From assembly GCA_011009095.1 (NCBI GenBank), contig VTPC01091285.1, positions 62,001 to 126,000 on the forward strand: a DNA stretch of 64,000 nucleotides, given 5' to 3'. Origin of the DNA: Ignelater luminosus. Taxonomy: Eukaryota; Arthropoda; Insecta; Coleoptera; Elateridae. The notes below the pieces were generated by a model, which saw only the letters and a program-made list of their open reading frames with translations, made no database searches and had not been told where the DNA came from. Both the position numbers and the translations under genes were made by a program. The stretch's first letter is position 1. Every line of letters starts with the position of its first letter. Positions 1-11,839 of the stretch are shown in pieces.

Positions 1-162
1 AATAGAAGAGGTTATGACAGTTCTCATTTTAAAAAAGTTATTTATTTCTAATGCAGACAAAACCAAAAGTCTTTAATGTAAACATATTCTGTTACGGTAC
101 AAAAATCTAAAATTGCAAATCACTTATATTAGTAATTCTCTTAGCGTGTTAACACAGTATAC

Positions 163-1233
163 ACAGTGTCCGCCAAAAAGTCTGCACCATACGGGAAAAA
201 TTTTTATTGAATGACTTATGGAAAATTTGTTTCCGGCATCAGGTTTTGCTTACTCCAGAACCAAAAATAACTTAATCAAAAGTAATCATGTGGTCTCTAT
301 TACCTGCCAAATTTGACATTTTTAATAGAAAAATCTTAGAAATGGACTTATTTGACCAAATTTTAAAAAAGGTCATGAGAAAAAATGTTTCCTACCTGCC
401 GAATAAAAGTCCATCTTTGGTAAAGTGGCACGCTTGGTGCAAAGTTTATCTCATTCATACAGATAAACACATAAATCTGATTGGTAATCAGGGTGTACAT
501 TGCATGCATATCTTATCGCATCTTCCAAATTAGTGGGTCGACTTTTATTGATTAACAAATAAGGAAAAGAGAAATAAAGAGCAAAATATAAAAATTGTGG
601 TAGGCTTTTGACAATTTTTACAAGAGTAGAAAGTTGCTAAAGAAACATCTTCAACGAATTCCGAAGGAGTCGTTACTGAATTTGCGAAGTCTGTCTGTCT
701 GTCTGTATGTCTGTATGTACGTCCGCATTTTTTGTCAAATTCTGGAATTTTGACTTCAGATTTGGATTCTACGTCAAAAACTAAAGACAACGTGGTATCT
801 TCGTTGGATAACTCTTCGGGAACATGGTCAAAATGGCGGCCGAAAATTGGAAAATTTTCAAAATTTTTTTTACTTTAGAATCGTATTCTACATTAAAAAA
901 ATAAGACAAACGTGTACTTTTAGTTTTTTGATATCACTTTGGCAACATGGTTAAAATGGCTGCCAAAGTCTGAAAAAAGTAACAAAACGGAGTTTGTTGT
1001 GGTTATGCTTTGCATTCCCAGATGTTTTCTCAAGACTTTTTTCAAAGTTCAGTCAAATCGGACATTTCTTTTAAAAATGTCAAATTTGACACGTAATGGA
1101 AACAACTTAATTATTTTTGATTAGGTCATTTTCGGTTCTGGAGCAAGCAAAACCTGATACCGAAAACAAATCTTCCATAAACCATTCAATAAAAGTTTTT
1201 CGCATATGGTGCAGACTTTTTGGCGGACACTGT
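163..1233. mobile_element. Long-TIR non-autonomous DNA element
   Basis: Both ends carry the same sequence in opposite orientation. The left end reads CAGTGTCCGCCAAAAAGTCT and the right end is its reverse complement. The similarity continues inwards for about 230 bp per arm (left 163 to about 400, right about 1010 to 1233) at roughly 75-80% identity. The ends resemble those of Tc1/mariner elements and TA lies close to both outer edges, but an exact target duplication cannot be fixed. No transposase is recognisable; short open frames inside match nothing I know. The interior holds a GTCT/GTAT microsatellite (about 689-724) and two diverged copies of a unit of about 90 bp (760-848 and 874-970). 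The structure is that of a MITE or foldback element. Confidence 0.75.
689..724. repeat. GTCT/GTAT tetranucleotide microsatellite
   Basis: About nine consecutive units of GTCT or GTAT, ending in GTAC. It lies inside the long-TIR element at 163-1233. Confidence 0.85.
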
Positions 1234-1802
1234 ATATAGTATATAAAGTAAAGTGAATAACAACAAAAAAAGTGCCCGAAAGTATCTCTAGTCACTACTC
1301 CCAAGATGATAAAATAACTCCAGAAGAAAACTTCTAAAATTCGTCCAAGTTACAGGTGTAAAAATCAATCCTCATTAGTTATGATATTGTAGTACCATTG
1401 GTCCTCCTCTTGAAGTCTTTATAGAATCCCTAGTGTATTTTTGGCCAAGGTATGTTTGATATGGTAAACGTCAGAATTCTTTATATCTTTAAATTCTTTA
1501 AGCGCCATAACAGCCTTTTCTGAGAAATACTAGACCCTTGGAGGAAATTCGTAGCTAGGCGATGGATTTTAATGTGAGCTATTTCTTTGCAATTAGGCTA
1601 ACGTGGTGTAGTTTTTATTAAAATTAAAAACAACAGAACTAGAATTACGTCAGCAACAAATAGGGTGATTCTTGGCACAATGCTAATGTCAAAGCGACTG
1701 TTGTTGTAGGCCATATTTTAGTGAAACCCCAAAAGCAAAATAATGTTCTGCTGGTAACACACCAATAAGGGTTCTGTAACTGAGCAACGTTACTGGAAAT
1801 AG

Positions 1803-1901
1803 TTGTTTATATAACAAGAGTATAAAGTGAAGTTTTTTGAATGAGTAGGAAGGAACCCTACGAATTCAAAAAATACACTTTACACTCGAGTTGTATACAA
1901 T
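1803..1901. repeat. Inverted repeat (hairpin), arms about 40 bp
   Basis: The left arm (1803-1842) contains TATAAAGTGAAGTTTTTTGA. The right arm (1863-1901) gives nearly the same sequence when reverse complemented. A loop of about 20 nt separates them. This could be the core or one end of a small MITE. Confidence 0.6.
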
Positions 1902-1903
1902 AT

Positions 1904-2132
1904 TTTTTGCACGACCGTACTTTAAAGAAGATAATAGAAAAAGCCATTGACGGTAGATTAAAAAATGAAGTTGGCCAAGATCATAGAAACGTGTAATGAT
2001 TTCATTGCAACATCGATACGACCATTATAACATCGATACGTGAAATTAATTGCAAATGTTTATAATTGTAACTTTCGACATTGACAACAAGTTGTAAAGC
2101 GCCAACTTTACAGGCGGTCGTGCAGAAAAGTT
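1904..2132. mobile_element. Small inverted-repeat element (MITE-like)
   Basis: TTTTTGCACGACCG at about 1904-1917 is matched by CGGTCGTGCAGAAAAG at about 2116-2131, giving imperfect inverted ends of about 20 bp around a 230-bp body. The body holds two copies of AACATCGATACG (2009-2020 and 2029-2040). It abuts the hairpin at 1803-1901, so both may belong to one element. No coding potential. Confidence 0.45.
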
Positions 2133-3286
2133 TTTATAAACCACGATGTCTAGGAAGGGATGGTTCGGAGTACTACAACAAGATTTCGAAAGAAAACCCG
2201 AGAATTAATACAGCATCGTAGAATTTTTGCATGGGTTAACATGATTGCCTAGAATAAGTTAGCTATCTTCAAAGAAAACTTACAATACAATATTTTCAGT
2301 GAATAAATGGCAAAAGATATGACTTTTCTTGATTTTACAAAAACTTAAATTTTTGTTTCTTTCTGTTGCATCCTGATAATGTATTGCTTCTTTATAAGTT
2401 TGAACCTATTGATTTTCACTCAGTAAAAGAATTTCAGTGCTTCCTCATAAATGCTATTTCTCAATTACTATTTTTACTTGTTAAAAATCTTCCCAAAAAA
2501 TTAATTTTTGGTTTATTATAGATATTAAACCAGAGGCGGAGATTTTAAAAATTGCCAAAAATGGGTTTTCAAACAGGTTTTAAAGTTTAGAAAACTTAAA
2601 TAGTACGATACATCATTACTTCAAGGTAAATTCCTAAAGATAAGCCGTTTTTGAACAGTTTTCATTATCTTTACAAAACCTAATAACAAACTGAATTAAA
2701 TTTTCATTGCAAAGGATTAACGGAATTTTATAAACATAAACTGATATCAGTGTAATTTGCGCTTAACTTCAACTTTATTATTACTTTAAAGGTCACTTAT
2801 GTTATGGTTATAATGTAGATGTTTCCAGTTTTGAGAAATTCATTACTATAATAGCTATTCATGCTTTTGGTGTCACTAACATAAGTAACATACAATCAGT
2901 ACGGTCTTGTAAAGTTCCTATAAACTTATATTTTTGTAGTCAATTTTGCAACCAAGACCAAGTGATATTTTTTTGGATATTCTTTTGTCGAGTTCTAAAA
3001 AACTTGAAAATCATCTTACCATCAAATTTAAATTTAATCATGGTATTTTTGTAATTTTACTTCTTGAGATATCAAAACATCAAATCAAACTTGAAGAAAT
3101 AGTTAGATATGTGTATGTATGCCAATTCAGTGATATTTTGCTATTTATAAATTTATGTTTGTTTGGAGGTGAGAAGCTGAATCAAAAATCGAAATGTTTT
3201 TGACCAAGGAAAATGTTACAAAGCGAGACAGATGTCAGAAACTTTTTTTGACTTTTTTTTTCATATACCTGGCTACCTTATCTCAG

Positions 3287-3305
3287 AAGAAGAAGAAGAA
3301 GAAGC
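3287..3305. repeat. GAA trinucleotide microsatellite
   Basis: About six consecutive GAA units in otherwise non-coding DNA. Confidence 0.8.
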
Positions 3306-6300
3306 TCTTTTGTGATGAGTACGGTAAGAAAGTTATTAGGTGCTAAAATTGATTAATTAATTTAAGAAGTTGAAATAGACGATTGCAATTCTAATATGTA
3401 GTTTTATTTAGCTGTAATTTAGAATAGTCAAAGCAGTAGTTCTAAAATATTGTCAAACCCCTATTACCAATCATCTAACTAAAATAGCGCTTTTGTCAAC
3501 TGTCGTCGACATTTTAAACTACTTGTTTGATAGCAAATTCTGCAACTTGTAATTTCTTGCCTAACATCAAGATATAAGGTCAATATGGAAACCTTACACT
3601 GTTCCTAACAACTACGTAATTCATTGAAAAGCATGGTTGTTGCAATATTTTTCCTGTTGTTCTATCTAAGAGCGAACAGCAACAGTTCAAGATCCTCCAT
3701 GCCCTGAGTCTGTACCGATTTGACTTAACGCTGTTGCAAGTTTGGAGAAACTCGGAAAGCTTGAAAATTCAGATTGTTGGAGAAGATCAACCGGCCCAAA
3801 GAACTCAATAATTTAAGCTCGATCAGCCCAAACCTGTCTAGCCTACCTGACCCAAAAGATATGATATACTGAAAAAGTCCTGATTGTCCTTAAAGAACTT
3901 AAAAGACCAACCGGATTGAAAAGTTTGACCAGTTCGGCAAATTCGACTCCAGAAGTTGAAAAGACTAAGGTCTATATTAAAAATTTTTTCCTCCAAGTCT
4001 ATTACCTGCTGAATACTTTCCGCTTTAATACTGTAAAGTTATTCAAGTTATTAAATGACAATATTGAGCATCGTATCATGCTTGATATTAACAGCTTCTT
4101 AGAAAAAATAACTGACATCATAAAACCTTGCTGTTCTAGAGTACCGAAGCAGATAAATAAGTCTGGATGGCTATAGAACTCAAATAAGGACCTGATCGTT
4201 TTTACTACCAAAAGCAAGTTGCTTTTATTGGTTCAATGAACTAATAGACTTTTCGTTAGTGTTTTTTTCATTTTAAAACTGTTGTGCTGCTGTCTGCCAT
4301 TGAAATAACAGTTTACTAACTACAGTAAAACTAGATATATTGTTTTATTAACAAAATTTCTTTTTTAAAACTATTGCTAGATGGCATCGATGACCAAAAC
4401 AAAGATGTTTCCAACAAACAGAAAACCTGCAAGCCTCCCGCAACAAAGAAACTGAATGTTCACTACAATTTACGTTAACGAACAATTTAAAAAGTTAGTT
4501 CAATTTTCTCTCTTAAACTTCTAATTATATATAAGAATGTACAGAAACTTTTTTCTAAGAAATTTAATTCTGCGTAACTTTGTTAAGATGTAAAATTGCT
4601 GTAAAACCACATGAAAGTTAAATATCTTACTATATAGCATATGGAGCCTTAAGCTCGCCTAAGAGGATCGAAAAAACTTACAAGAAGAAAAATTTGAACA
4701 ATAAAGCATATTTTAGAAATGATTATCTTCAATGAAAAACAAATTTGATCATTTTGTAAAATCAGAAAAATGTATTTTACCTACTAAGTTGATTTTGATT
4801 CATCTTCAAGCAGCACTCTAGTGAATGAATATACCAATAATTTCCTTATAATAGCAGATGTAAGTAATTCTCTATTAAATTAATTGTATGATTAATTCAA
4901 TAAGCTTCTAGTGAAACCTGTTGATAAACGTAGAAAATCACGAAACAGGTAAAATGACAGACAACTACACCTATTCCATCCATTTCAGCGAAGCGTTCTA
5001 AATACGGCGTTCAATACCGCTCATCACAGCGTATCATTACAATTACCGACTTGACGGATACTAAATTGAGACATCAATTAGTCGGCCGGTTGCAAAGGGA
5101 ACACAAATGGTGGCTGATTATAAAGTGTTGGGGTTTACAGTTAAATTTTGCGGTTCATTTAGAGTTTCACAATATGCAATCAAGGGGCAGTTCGCTAGCA
5201 GATTGGTTTTAAACGTATAATTTCATTACACTTTAATTTTGCACTAGTACACGCATTTACACCTACTAAATAGACGTTGGTCGAAGTAAATAACGGAATT
5301 TTGATAAATAACACATTTAAACGTTTCGATTGATGTTTAATATACACTAACCATGTTGGTTGTATAACAAAAATGAGTTAGATTAGTTATTATCAGAAGA
5401 TATGTATTCGTTTTTTTATTAATATTTACCAAACAGTTGAACATACGACATAATCACTGAGTATATATGATTGTATAATGTACTTGAACTGCTTTAAAGT
5501 CTAACTTCAAAACTTTGAGGCTTCCTGAATACTAACCATATGAAAATTCAGTTTTGTAAGAGATCTTTAAAATCGCATCTACCCAAACTACCTTTAAATT
5601 TAAAATGCAATTCAATTATTTTTGAAAAAACTTTAGAAACTCTGTATCAAAATTACCATATTCCTAATGATTTCAAACAATCTTTAGTGGGGTTAAAAAA
5701 TTAATTTTAACCGAAGTAACAGAAATCTTCAAAACCAAAACATGTTTGGATTATATTGAAGTTTGTAGAACTATTTATAACGTTAAACGATTTTGTTATA
5801 ATACTTTACTGTAATTATCTGTTATCTTTTGGACATTTTATATTTTTTAATTAAAATTTTATTTCAGTAAAGATAAATACCAAACTGTGCGGTATTGTTC
5901 AGCTGATTTAATTTTTTATCTTTGAAAAGACCACTGACTTCTCAAGGTCACAAAAGTGTTTCTACGCATCTACCTAATTTCATTTTCTTTTGGGAAGTTA
6001 AATCCAGACAGATTCATATCTCCTAAATGGTCAGAAAAGTAACATGAAAGAAGTCAGGAGTGTGGCAGTTCCCGCCTCTGTTATCAAACATCAGGAGAGA
6101 TGCAATAGTAACTGAACAACCCTCTAAAGGCGACCCCATAGACACACATAAAGATCCGATAAAGTGTCAAAGGTTCGGCATCATGTCACGGTTTATCGCA
6201 TCTAAAGCTCTGACTCGCACTTCTTGAGTTTTTGGTAGTAGATTTTAACGTATATACGTACTGCCTTCCAGGAATATTGGATTGAATCGCGTGAAAATTA

Positions 6301-6439
6301 TTTTCTGTACAAAAAATTATTAATTTGATTTCTTAGGTTAGAAAATATACATACATCTTCTGTTGGTGACTATCAGTACTCCAAGAGAAAAAATTGTTAG
6401 AAGAATTTTATGTTCAAATTTTCCAAATTAAATGTAGTA

Positions 6440-6463
6440 GCAAGCAAGCAAGCAAGCAAGCAA
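6440..6463. repeat. GCAA tetranucleotide microsatellite
   Basis: About six exact tandem copies of GCAA, followed by AATG. Confidence 0.85.
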
Positions 6464-7499
6464 AATGAAACAAAGCTGACGGCAATCATAAAACTTATAG
6501 CACGTATATTTTAGCGACGCGGCGGTCTAATATATTAAGTAATTATATTTATAGAGAAAAAAGGGTAAAACAGACCGTTCTTTAACAATGCCTAGTTCAT
6601 CAGAACAATTTCACCGAAGTTTTTCGTGCCATGTTAAGTTTATGAACTTGGCTCGAAAATTAAGTGTTTACCAGCAAGCTGAATTAACTCTTAAATTAGT
6701 AACTGCAAGCTTTCTCCAATGTGTTCTTGGTTCTACTATCAACGATCACTTCTAGCATGATCTTGACACATCTTCTGTTACTTACTACTACAAAAGTACT
6801 AGATAAACATTAACGAATACGTCTTGTAACGATTACTGTTTAAAATAATCAACAAATTAGTCTCCATATTGTTTATTTTTACATATGTTTTAATCTCGAT
6901 GTAACCACACAAAACGAATGTATTTCTGAATAGAATCTAATAAAATTTAGATCTTTTATTTCTCTCTTCCACTGAAGATTGCATTGCTTTCAAAAAGTAC
7001 TTGATTCAGAGGTTGAGCAGGTCTAAGACAAATTGACAAAGCACTCAAAATAGTGGACTAGTGAACTAATTTTCTAATTTCATTGAGTCTATGAAATCGC
7101 AACTCGATTGGTGAAGAGTAAGAGTTACTCATAACAAGTTTACCTTTCAATTTAACAAATACTTAGGTTCCTCATTTTTGCCGAGGGTCTGAGGTCCATC
7201 GACACTAAGGCAAGCCACTATACCAGATTCAAAGGTCAGATTCTGGTATAATTATGAAGTTGCAAGATGCACAAGTTCTGGTACTTTTTGAGAGCATAAT
7301 TAAAGATTGGGTTAGAGAAGCTAAGCTGAGACATACCAGCTGCCTGATCAGGTGATCAAACTTGTTCAAACTCAATTCATTGGAATAACAAGGTTACATT
7401 TTTGAATCTACTTTGAACAGCAACATTTATTTATTAGTAGATTATCAAAATTATCTTTTTATTTGATGTTATCTTCTCTATAAGAAAAAAAAGTGTTTT

Positions 7500-8060
7500 C
7501 GGTCCGATGCAGTACGAAAATCCTCCGCCGAGGCTTAGTACGAAAATAACGCCCACTAGAGTCAGTACGGGAAAGTTTTCAGCCCGATGCACTTCACGCT
7601 GAAAATAATGTCTGGCCGTGTCAGTACGACCATTCTTCCATGCAATTCAGCACGAAAATAGTCCGTTCAAGTCAGTACAAAAAAGATCTTAGTCCGTACG
7701 AAAATCGTCCGCTTCTAGTCTGTACAAAAATAACAGCCCGAAAAGCTTAACCGGCTCTAAGCTCGACAGGTCTGATCAGCCCGAAAGACCAGAACAACCC
7801 GAACGGCCCGACATGCTTAAATGACCAGACAGGTCCAAAAGGCTCAAGTAGCACAAACGGCTCGACAGGTGCGAACGACTCGACTGATTCAAAAAGAGCG
7901 ACACGCCTGAACGTCCGATTGACAAGATGTAGACCCGAAAAGCCAGATAAGTCTTTAAAATGAAACATGGCCCGACCAGAACCCGAGCTTCGGGACGTGC
8001 CGCATAAAGGCCCAACTAAAAAATCTGACCCGTGCAGGCCTCTAATATGAAATCTGGATG
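7500..8060. repeat. Degenerate minisatellite, in part 18-bp period
   Basis: The first half (7500-7740) repeats variants of AGTACGAAAAT followed by CC- and GC-rich spacers of about 20-30 bp. The second half (7740-7900) repeats variants of CCCGAACGGCTCGACAGGTC. On the minus strand this half translates as a run of related six-residue units such as VESFAP, VEPFVL, LEPFGP, VWSFKH and VGPFGL, which gives an 18-bp period. The open frame through it (7747-8091, minus) is therefore most simply an effect of a repeat whose period is a multiple of three, not a gene. GC content is clearly above that of the surroundings. Confidence 0.6.
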
Positions 8061-8642
8061 TTAAAACACAATGACCAGCTGCGCATTTCATTTCTTCACC
8101 TGCGTATACTGACTGAAAGTGACATTGCTGTAAAAAACATCGTGTATCATTTGATTTTGGCAGTTTATTGCAGGTACTGCTTTCAGTCTTCTTGAGTAAT
8201 TGGACGTGTTATCCATCACGATATCTCAATAGCACGAACAATTTTGGAGCAGCTTTTTTTTTTAAATCCATTTCTCAAACAAGTTCGTACTCATACCTGG
8301 GTGATAATAAAAAATGTAAACAATTGGAAAAAAACTCTTTTACATTGCCTGTCTATAAAATGATAATACGTTAACTCGATTAATGTATTTTTTCCTTTAT
8401 TCTTCAACTCCAAAATTTCTTCTAAAACCTTTTTTCTCAACTCTATTATTCTTGATGATTCCACAATACCATGGCGCTTATGAATTTTCTATAGCGAGGC
8501 TCTAATCGATGTAAAATCTCCTTTAAAGTGCATACATTTTTATGCTTAACTTGCGCATTTTTTCCTTAATTTTATCTTAAATTGGAAAGGAGATAGGGTT
8601 TGTTTTTGACAATAACAATATAGTTCATTGGCTTTTTGGTTT

Positions 8643-8785
8643 TTAGCGGATATGTTTACGTGTAATGACTTTCTCAATGGCGTCTCTAGATTCTTTCGTC
8701 AACACATGTATGTGCTGTACGATTTCATAAGAAGAATCGTATTCTTCTTTTAGTTGGTTGTACATATCGTTAATGACTTTTTGTC
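8643..8785 (-). pseudogene. Short unassigned coding-like fragment
   Basis: Reading leftwards on the minus strand, an open frame of about 47 codons ends with TAA at 8643-8645. It encodes a polar, possibly helical segment containing YNQLKEEYDSSYEIVQ and LTKESRDAIEKVITRKH. The composition looks more like real protein than chance translation of AT-rich DNA. I do not recognise the family. A stop lies directly upstream, and the neighbouring frame is also partly open, so this may be the eroded tail of a longer gene or of a mobile-element protein. Confidence 0.25.
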
Positions 8786-9699
8786 AGTCTGGTAAAAAAG
8801 AGTCAATTCTTCTACAATATCGTTTCCGTGTGTTGGAAATACTATGATTAAAAACATTGTTCTACTTCTTTACACGCACAAGCCAATTCGACGATTTCTA
8901 AAATTAACAGACTTTTCCAGAAAACGAAACATCTCGAAATATACAAAAACTGCATTTGCTTTGCTCTGCAAAATGTTTTACAGAACAGAAATAGATATAT
9001 TCCTCTAATTATTATTAACACAATAAAGCGAGACATTCTTTTATCTATTGGCCAGCTGTCAGGAACTTTTCATTAGTGATAATAGTATCATTGAGCAAAA
9101 TTGCAAAGCTTCACCCTTTTCTGATTAATAACTTAAAGTACTTTTGACTACACAAAGCAAAAATGTAAAGATTGGAGAGCTTCTTACCACCATGGCAGAT
9201 TGGAATAGAATCAAATGAAAACATTCTAAAGTCATACAAAGAGAAACCTGTATTAGCACATATTCTGGGTTAAATTTATGGTTTACTAGACTAAGAATCT
9301 AGTAGGAATAGCAAAAATTGTGAGGATGAGTTGATCAATAACTTAAGACTTTTAAAGGGATATTGATAGACAACAAATGCTGCTTACTTTTGGTTTGCCT
9401 TCAGGTTTTGCAAAGGAAAACACTATGAAAAGGTATTCCTTATAATTTTGAAGAGGTAAACTAGTGTGACTGTGACTTACACTGAGAAAAATAAAAAATT
9501 GCTGACAAGAACTCTTGTTGAAAGTTGCTGATGCAGTGGAAATTAAGAGCAGTAAATAAAATAAGAAAATTAAATATTAAACAATTAGGGCACAACAACA
9601 TTATATTGCAAAAGTACATTTAAGGTTGAACAGACTGTAAATTGTAATATTATTAACTGTTTATTTATTTATATAAAAACAAGTACTGAACACTGAACA

Positions 9700-11830
9700 T
9701 GTAACACTCTCCATCAGTATGGATTTCTAAAAGAATTGAAGTTAAAAATTTTAGCTGCTCCTTTCCAATAGGTTTTGTTAAAAGGTCTACCAAATTTACC
9801 TTCGTGGAGACGTAATTTATATTTACATCACCTAACCTAGTGATAATAGATAACTAATTATATGCTTACTTAATTGATGAAGAATGGAACTTTTTGCTAA
9901 CTGTAGTAATGCTTGATTATCACACAGAAGTTACGGTACCACAGCATATTTTAATTCGACTATTAAACGAACCATCTAAGCAACTTGCCTGTTAAAGTAA
10001 AATAGAAAGAGCAATATATTCTGCTTCAGTAGTAGAGACAGCCATACTTTGTTGCATTTTCAATGCCCATGACATAAAAAGATGAGTTCTCAGAGTGCTC
10101 GTTTTAGGGCCCCTAGCTCCCTTAATATTGGGAAAATCTAAAAACTGAGAAATACGTATCTGTTAATTTTCCTTTCCAAATACACCTTCTCAGTTTGGCA
10201 ACCGACTTTAGATACTATATACTGTATATTGGTCATTTTGGTAATGACCCTTAAGAGTATCTAAAGAGATGTTGAACCATTCTTTAATGAATTACTGTAG
10301 GATCAACAAAACATTCAGACAAAATATTGATTGGGTAATATGCAATGTCTGGTTTTGTATCTTTCAATTTCAGACTAATAATTGATTTTATCTGTTTCTT
10401 GATTTTTGGTTTTGGCTTTCAAAGGTTGTGCATCAATTTCCATTGAAGCTGAAATAGCATTACAATGTACCATTTTATATTCTTCTACAGTCTTACAAAT
10501 GATCTATTTTTGCAAACAGTATCTAGCTTCCGTCCATATAATCTGGATAGACAACAAATATGTTGGAAGGCTAGAAGTTTCTACTATCTATTTAGCAATT
10601 CTTCCAACTGGAATAGATTCTAACACTAATAAGTTATCTACGTACTGTACGTTTCACTCTGGGAATACAGTACAGGAAAGATAGCCAATGTATTTCTTAT
10701 GGGAGTTTCTTTATAAGAACCTGTACTGTATTCTCAAAGTAAAACGTGTAGTAGATAGCTACTATTTGCTCTTTATCTTTTGATATGAATAAACAAGAAT
10801 TTTCTTTTGAATATATCAATTGTATTTCTTGTAAAACAGATATGAGTCTTTAATTTCATTAGAAAGGAAACTGCTTTACACCTTAAATGCTTCCTTTTAA
10901 GCTGCACATTTCTCCAAGTTTTGCATTCACATTTTCATGTGTTTCTTATGTTCAAGATTTACACTTAAGAAGGCCGTTTCTATATCATACTGCCTTGCTG
11001 TCATATGATAATCAATTACATGTGCAAGAAATATTCGGATTCTACCACAGCGGATGACAGGTGAGAAGGTATCATCAATTCAATTAATACCTGGAATTTG
11101 TGAAAAGCCTTGTGCTACTAACCTGGCTTTGTAACAAATTTTATTTTCATTTTCAAAAAATTTCTTCTTAAACATACATTGACATCCAACGACTTTTTTG
11201 TTTGCAGGCAGCTTAACAATTTTCCAAACATTATTCTTGTAATATGCTAATTCTTTATTTATCGCCACCATCCATTTACCTGCGTCAGACCCAAATGTAG
11301 TTTCTGCATATGAATAATGGTTCCTATAGTACAAACTTACAAAATTAGTTTTCATATTCTTTTGGAGAAACACTAGGTCAGTGACTTTAGCGTAGTGACA
11401 TACTCGACGTTTTCATTGACATTCTACCGTTTACATTGACTGTTGAAGATTGATTCTACCTTCGTTGTCATATTCTTCAAAATGGAGTTGTTCAGAAGAT
11501 TTATCCGAGACAAAGTTTTTATAAAATGACCTTACAATTGACATACCTTTGGCTAGTTCTTCATTTCGAACTTTTGCTCCAGTCCAAAAATGATACCACC
11601 CAACTCTGTCCATATAGCCTACCAAATTTGCTTCAAAAGCTCTTGGCTATCTGCTGGTCTTATTTCTTTTGCCATATAAGGTACGTTTCTTGACCAAAGC
11701 TTCCAAGACAACCTAGTTTTTCAAATTGTACTTTGCGGCAAACAAATTTTTGTGTCAACCACTTAATTCACTGCTTCTGCTCATAAAAGTTCGGATAAAT
11801 TAGGGTCGGCCGAACTTATTCCTGTCAACG
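9700..11830 (-). mobile_element. Fossil Copia-type LTR retrotransposon (pol part)
   Basis: Read on the minus strand, this region carries typical Ty1/copia pol landmarks in the right order. Around 11.6 kb is the end of the integrase region (VGYMDRVGWYHFW). Around 11.1-11.35 kb is the start of reverse transcriptase (AINKELAYYKNNVW, then KARLVAQGFSQIPG). Around 10.0-10.05 kb is the RNase H signature (STTEAEYIALS). Around 9.75 kb is the usual C-terminal VDLLTKPIGKEQLKF. A purine tract followed by TGTTACATG at about 9706 looks like the start of a 3' LTR running leftwards. I found no second LTR. The copy is broken by many changes and is old. It is a different family from the element at 28.7-32.3 kb. 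Confidence 0.85.
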
Positions 11831-11839
11831 TGATCAACA

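Larger units (their letters stand above)
2140..7490. other. Non-coding AT-rich stretch with microsatellites
   Basis: I recognise no gene. The stretch contains a GAA microsatellite (about 3287-3305) and a GCAA microsatellite (about 6440-6463). A patch at about 4960-5180 is richer in GC than its surroundings and has no open frame; it may be regulatory. The text at 3740-3960 has a loose repetitive flavour (cccaaa, gaccaac) like the minisatellite at 7.5-8.1 kb. Confidence 0.5.

Noticed and set aside
4002-4217. Overlapping frames on both strands near 4 kb
   Set aside because: Both are chance-length frames with no family resemblance or splice signals.
7747-8091. 114-codon minus-strand frame as a gene
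   Set aside because: It coincides with a minisatellite whose period is a multiple of three, and the protein is only a degenerate six-residue repeat.
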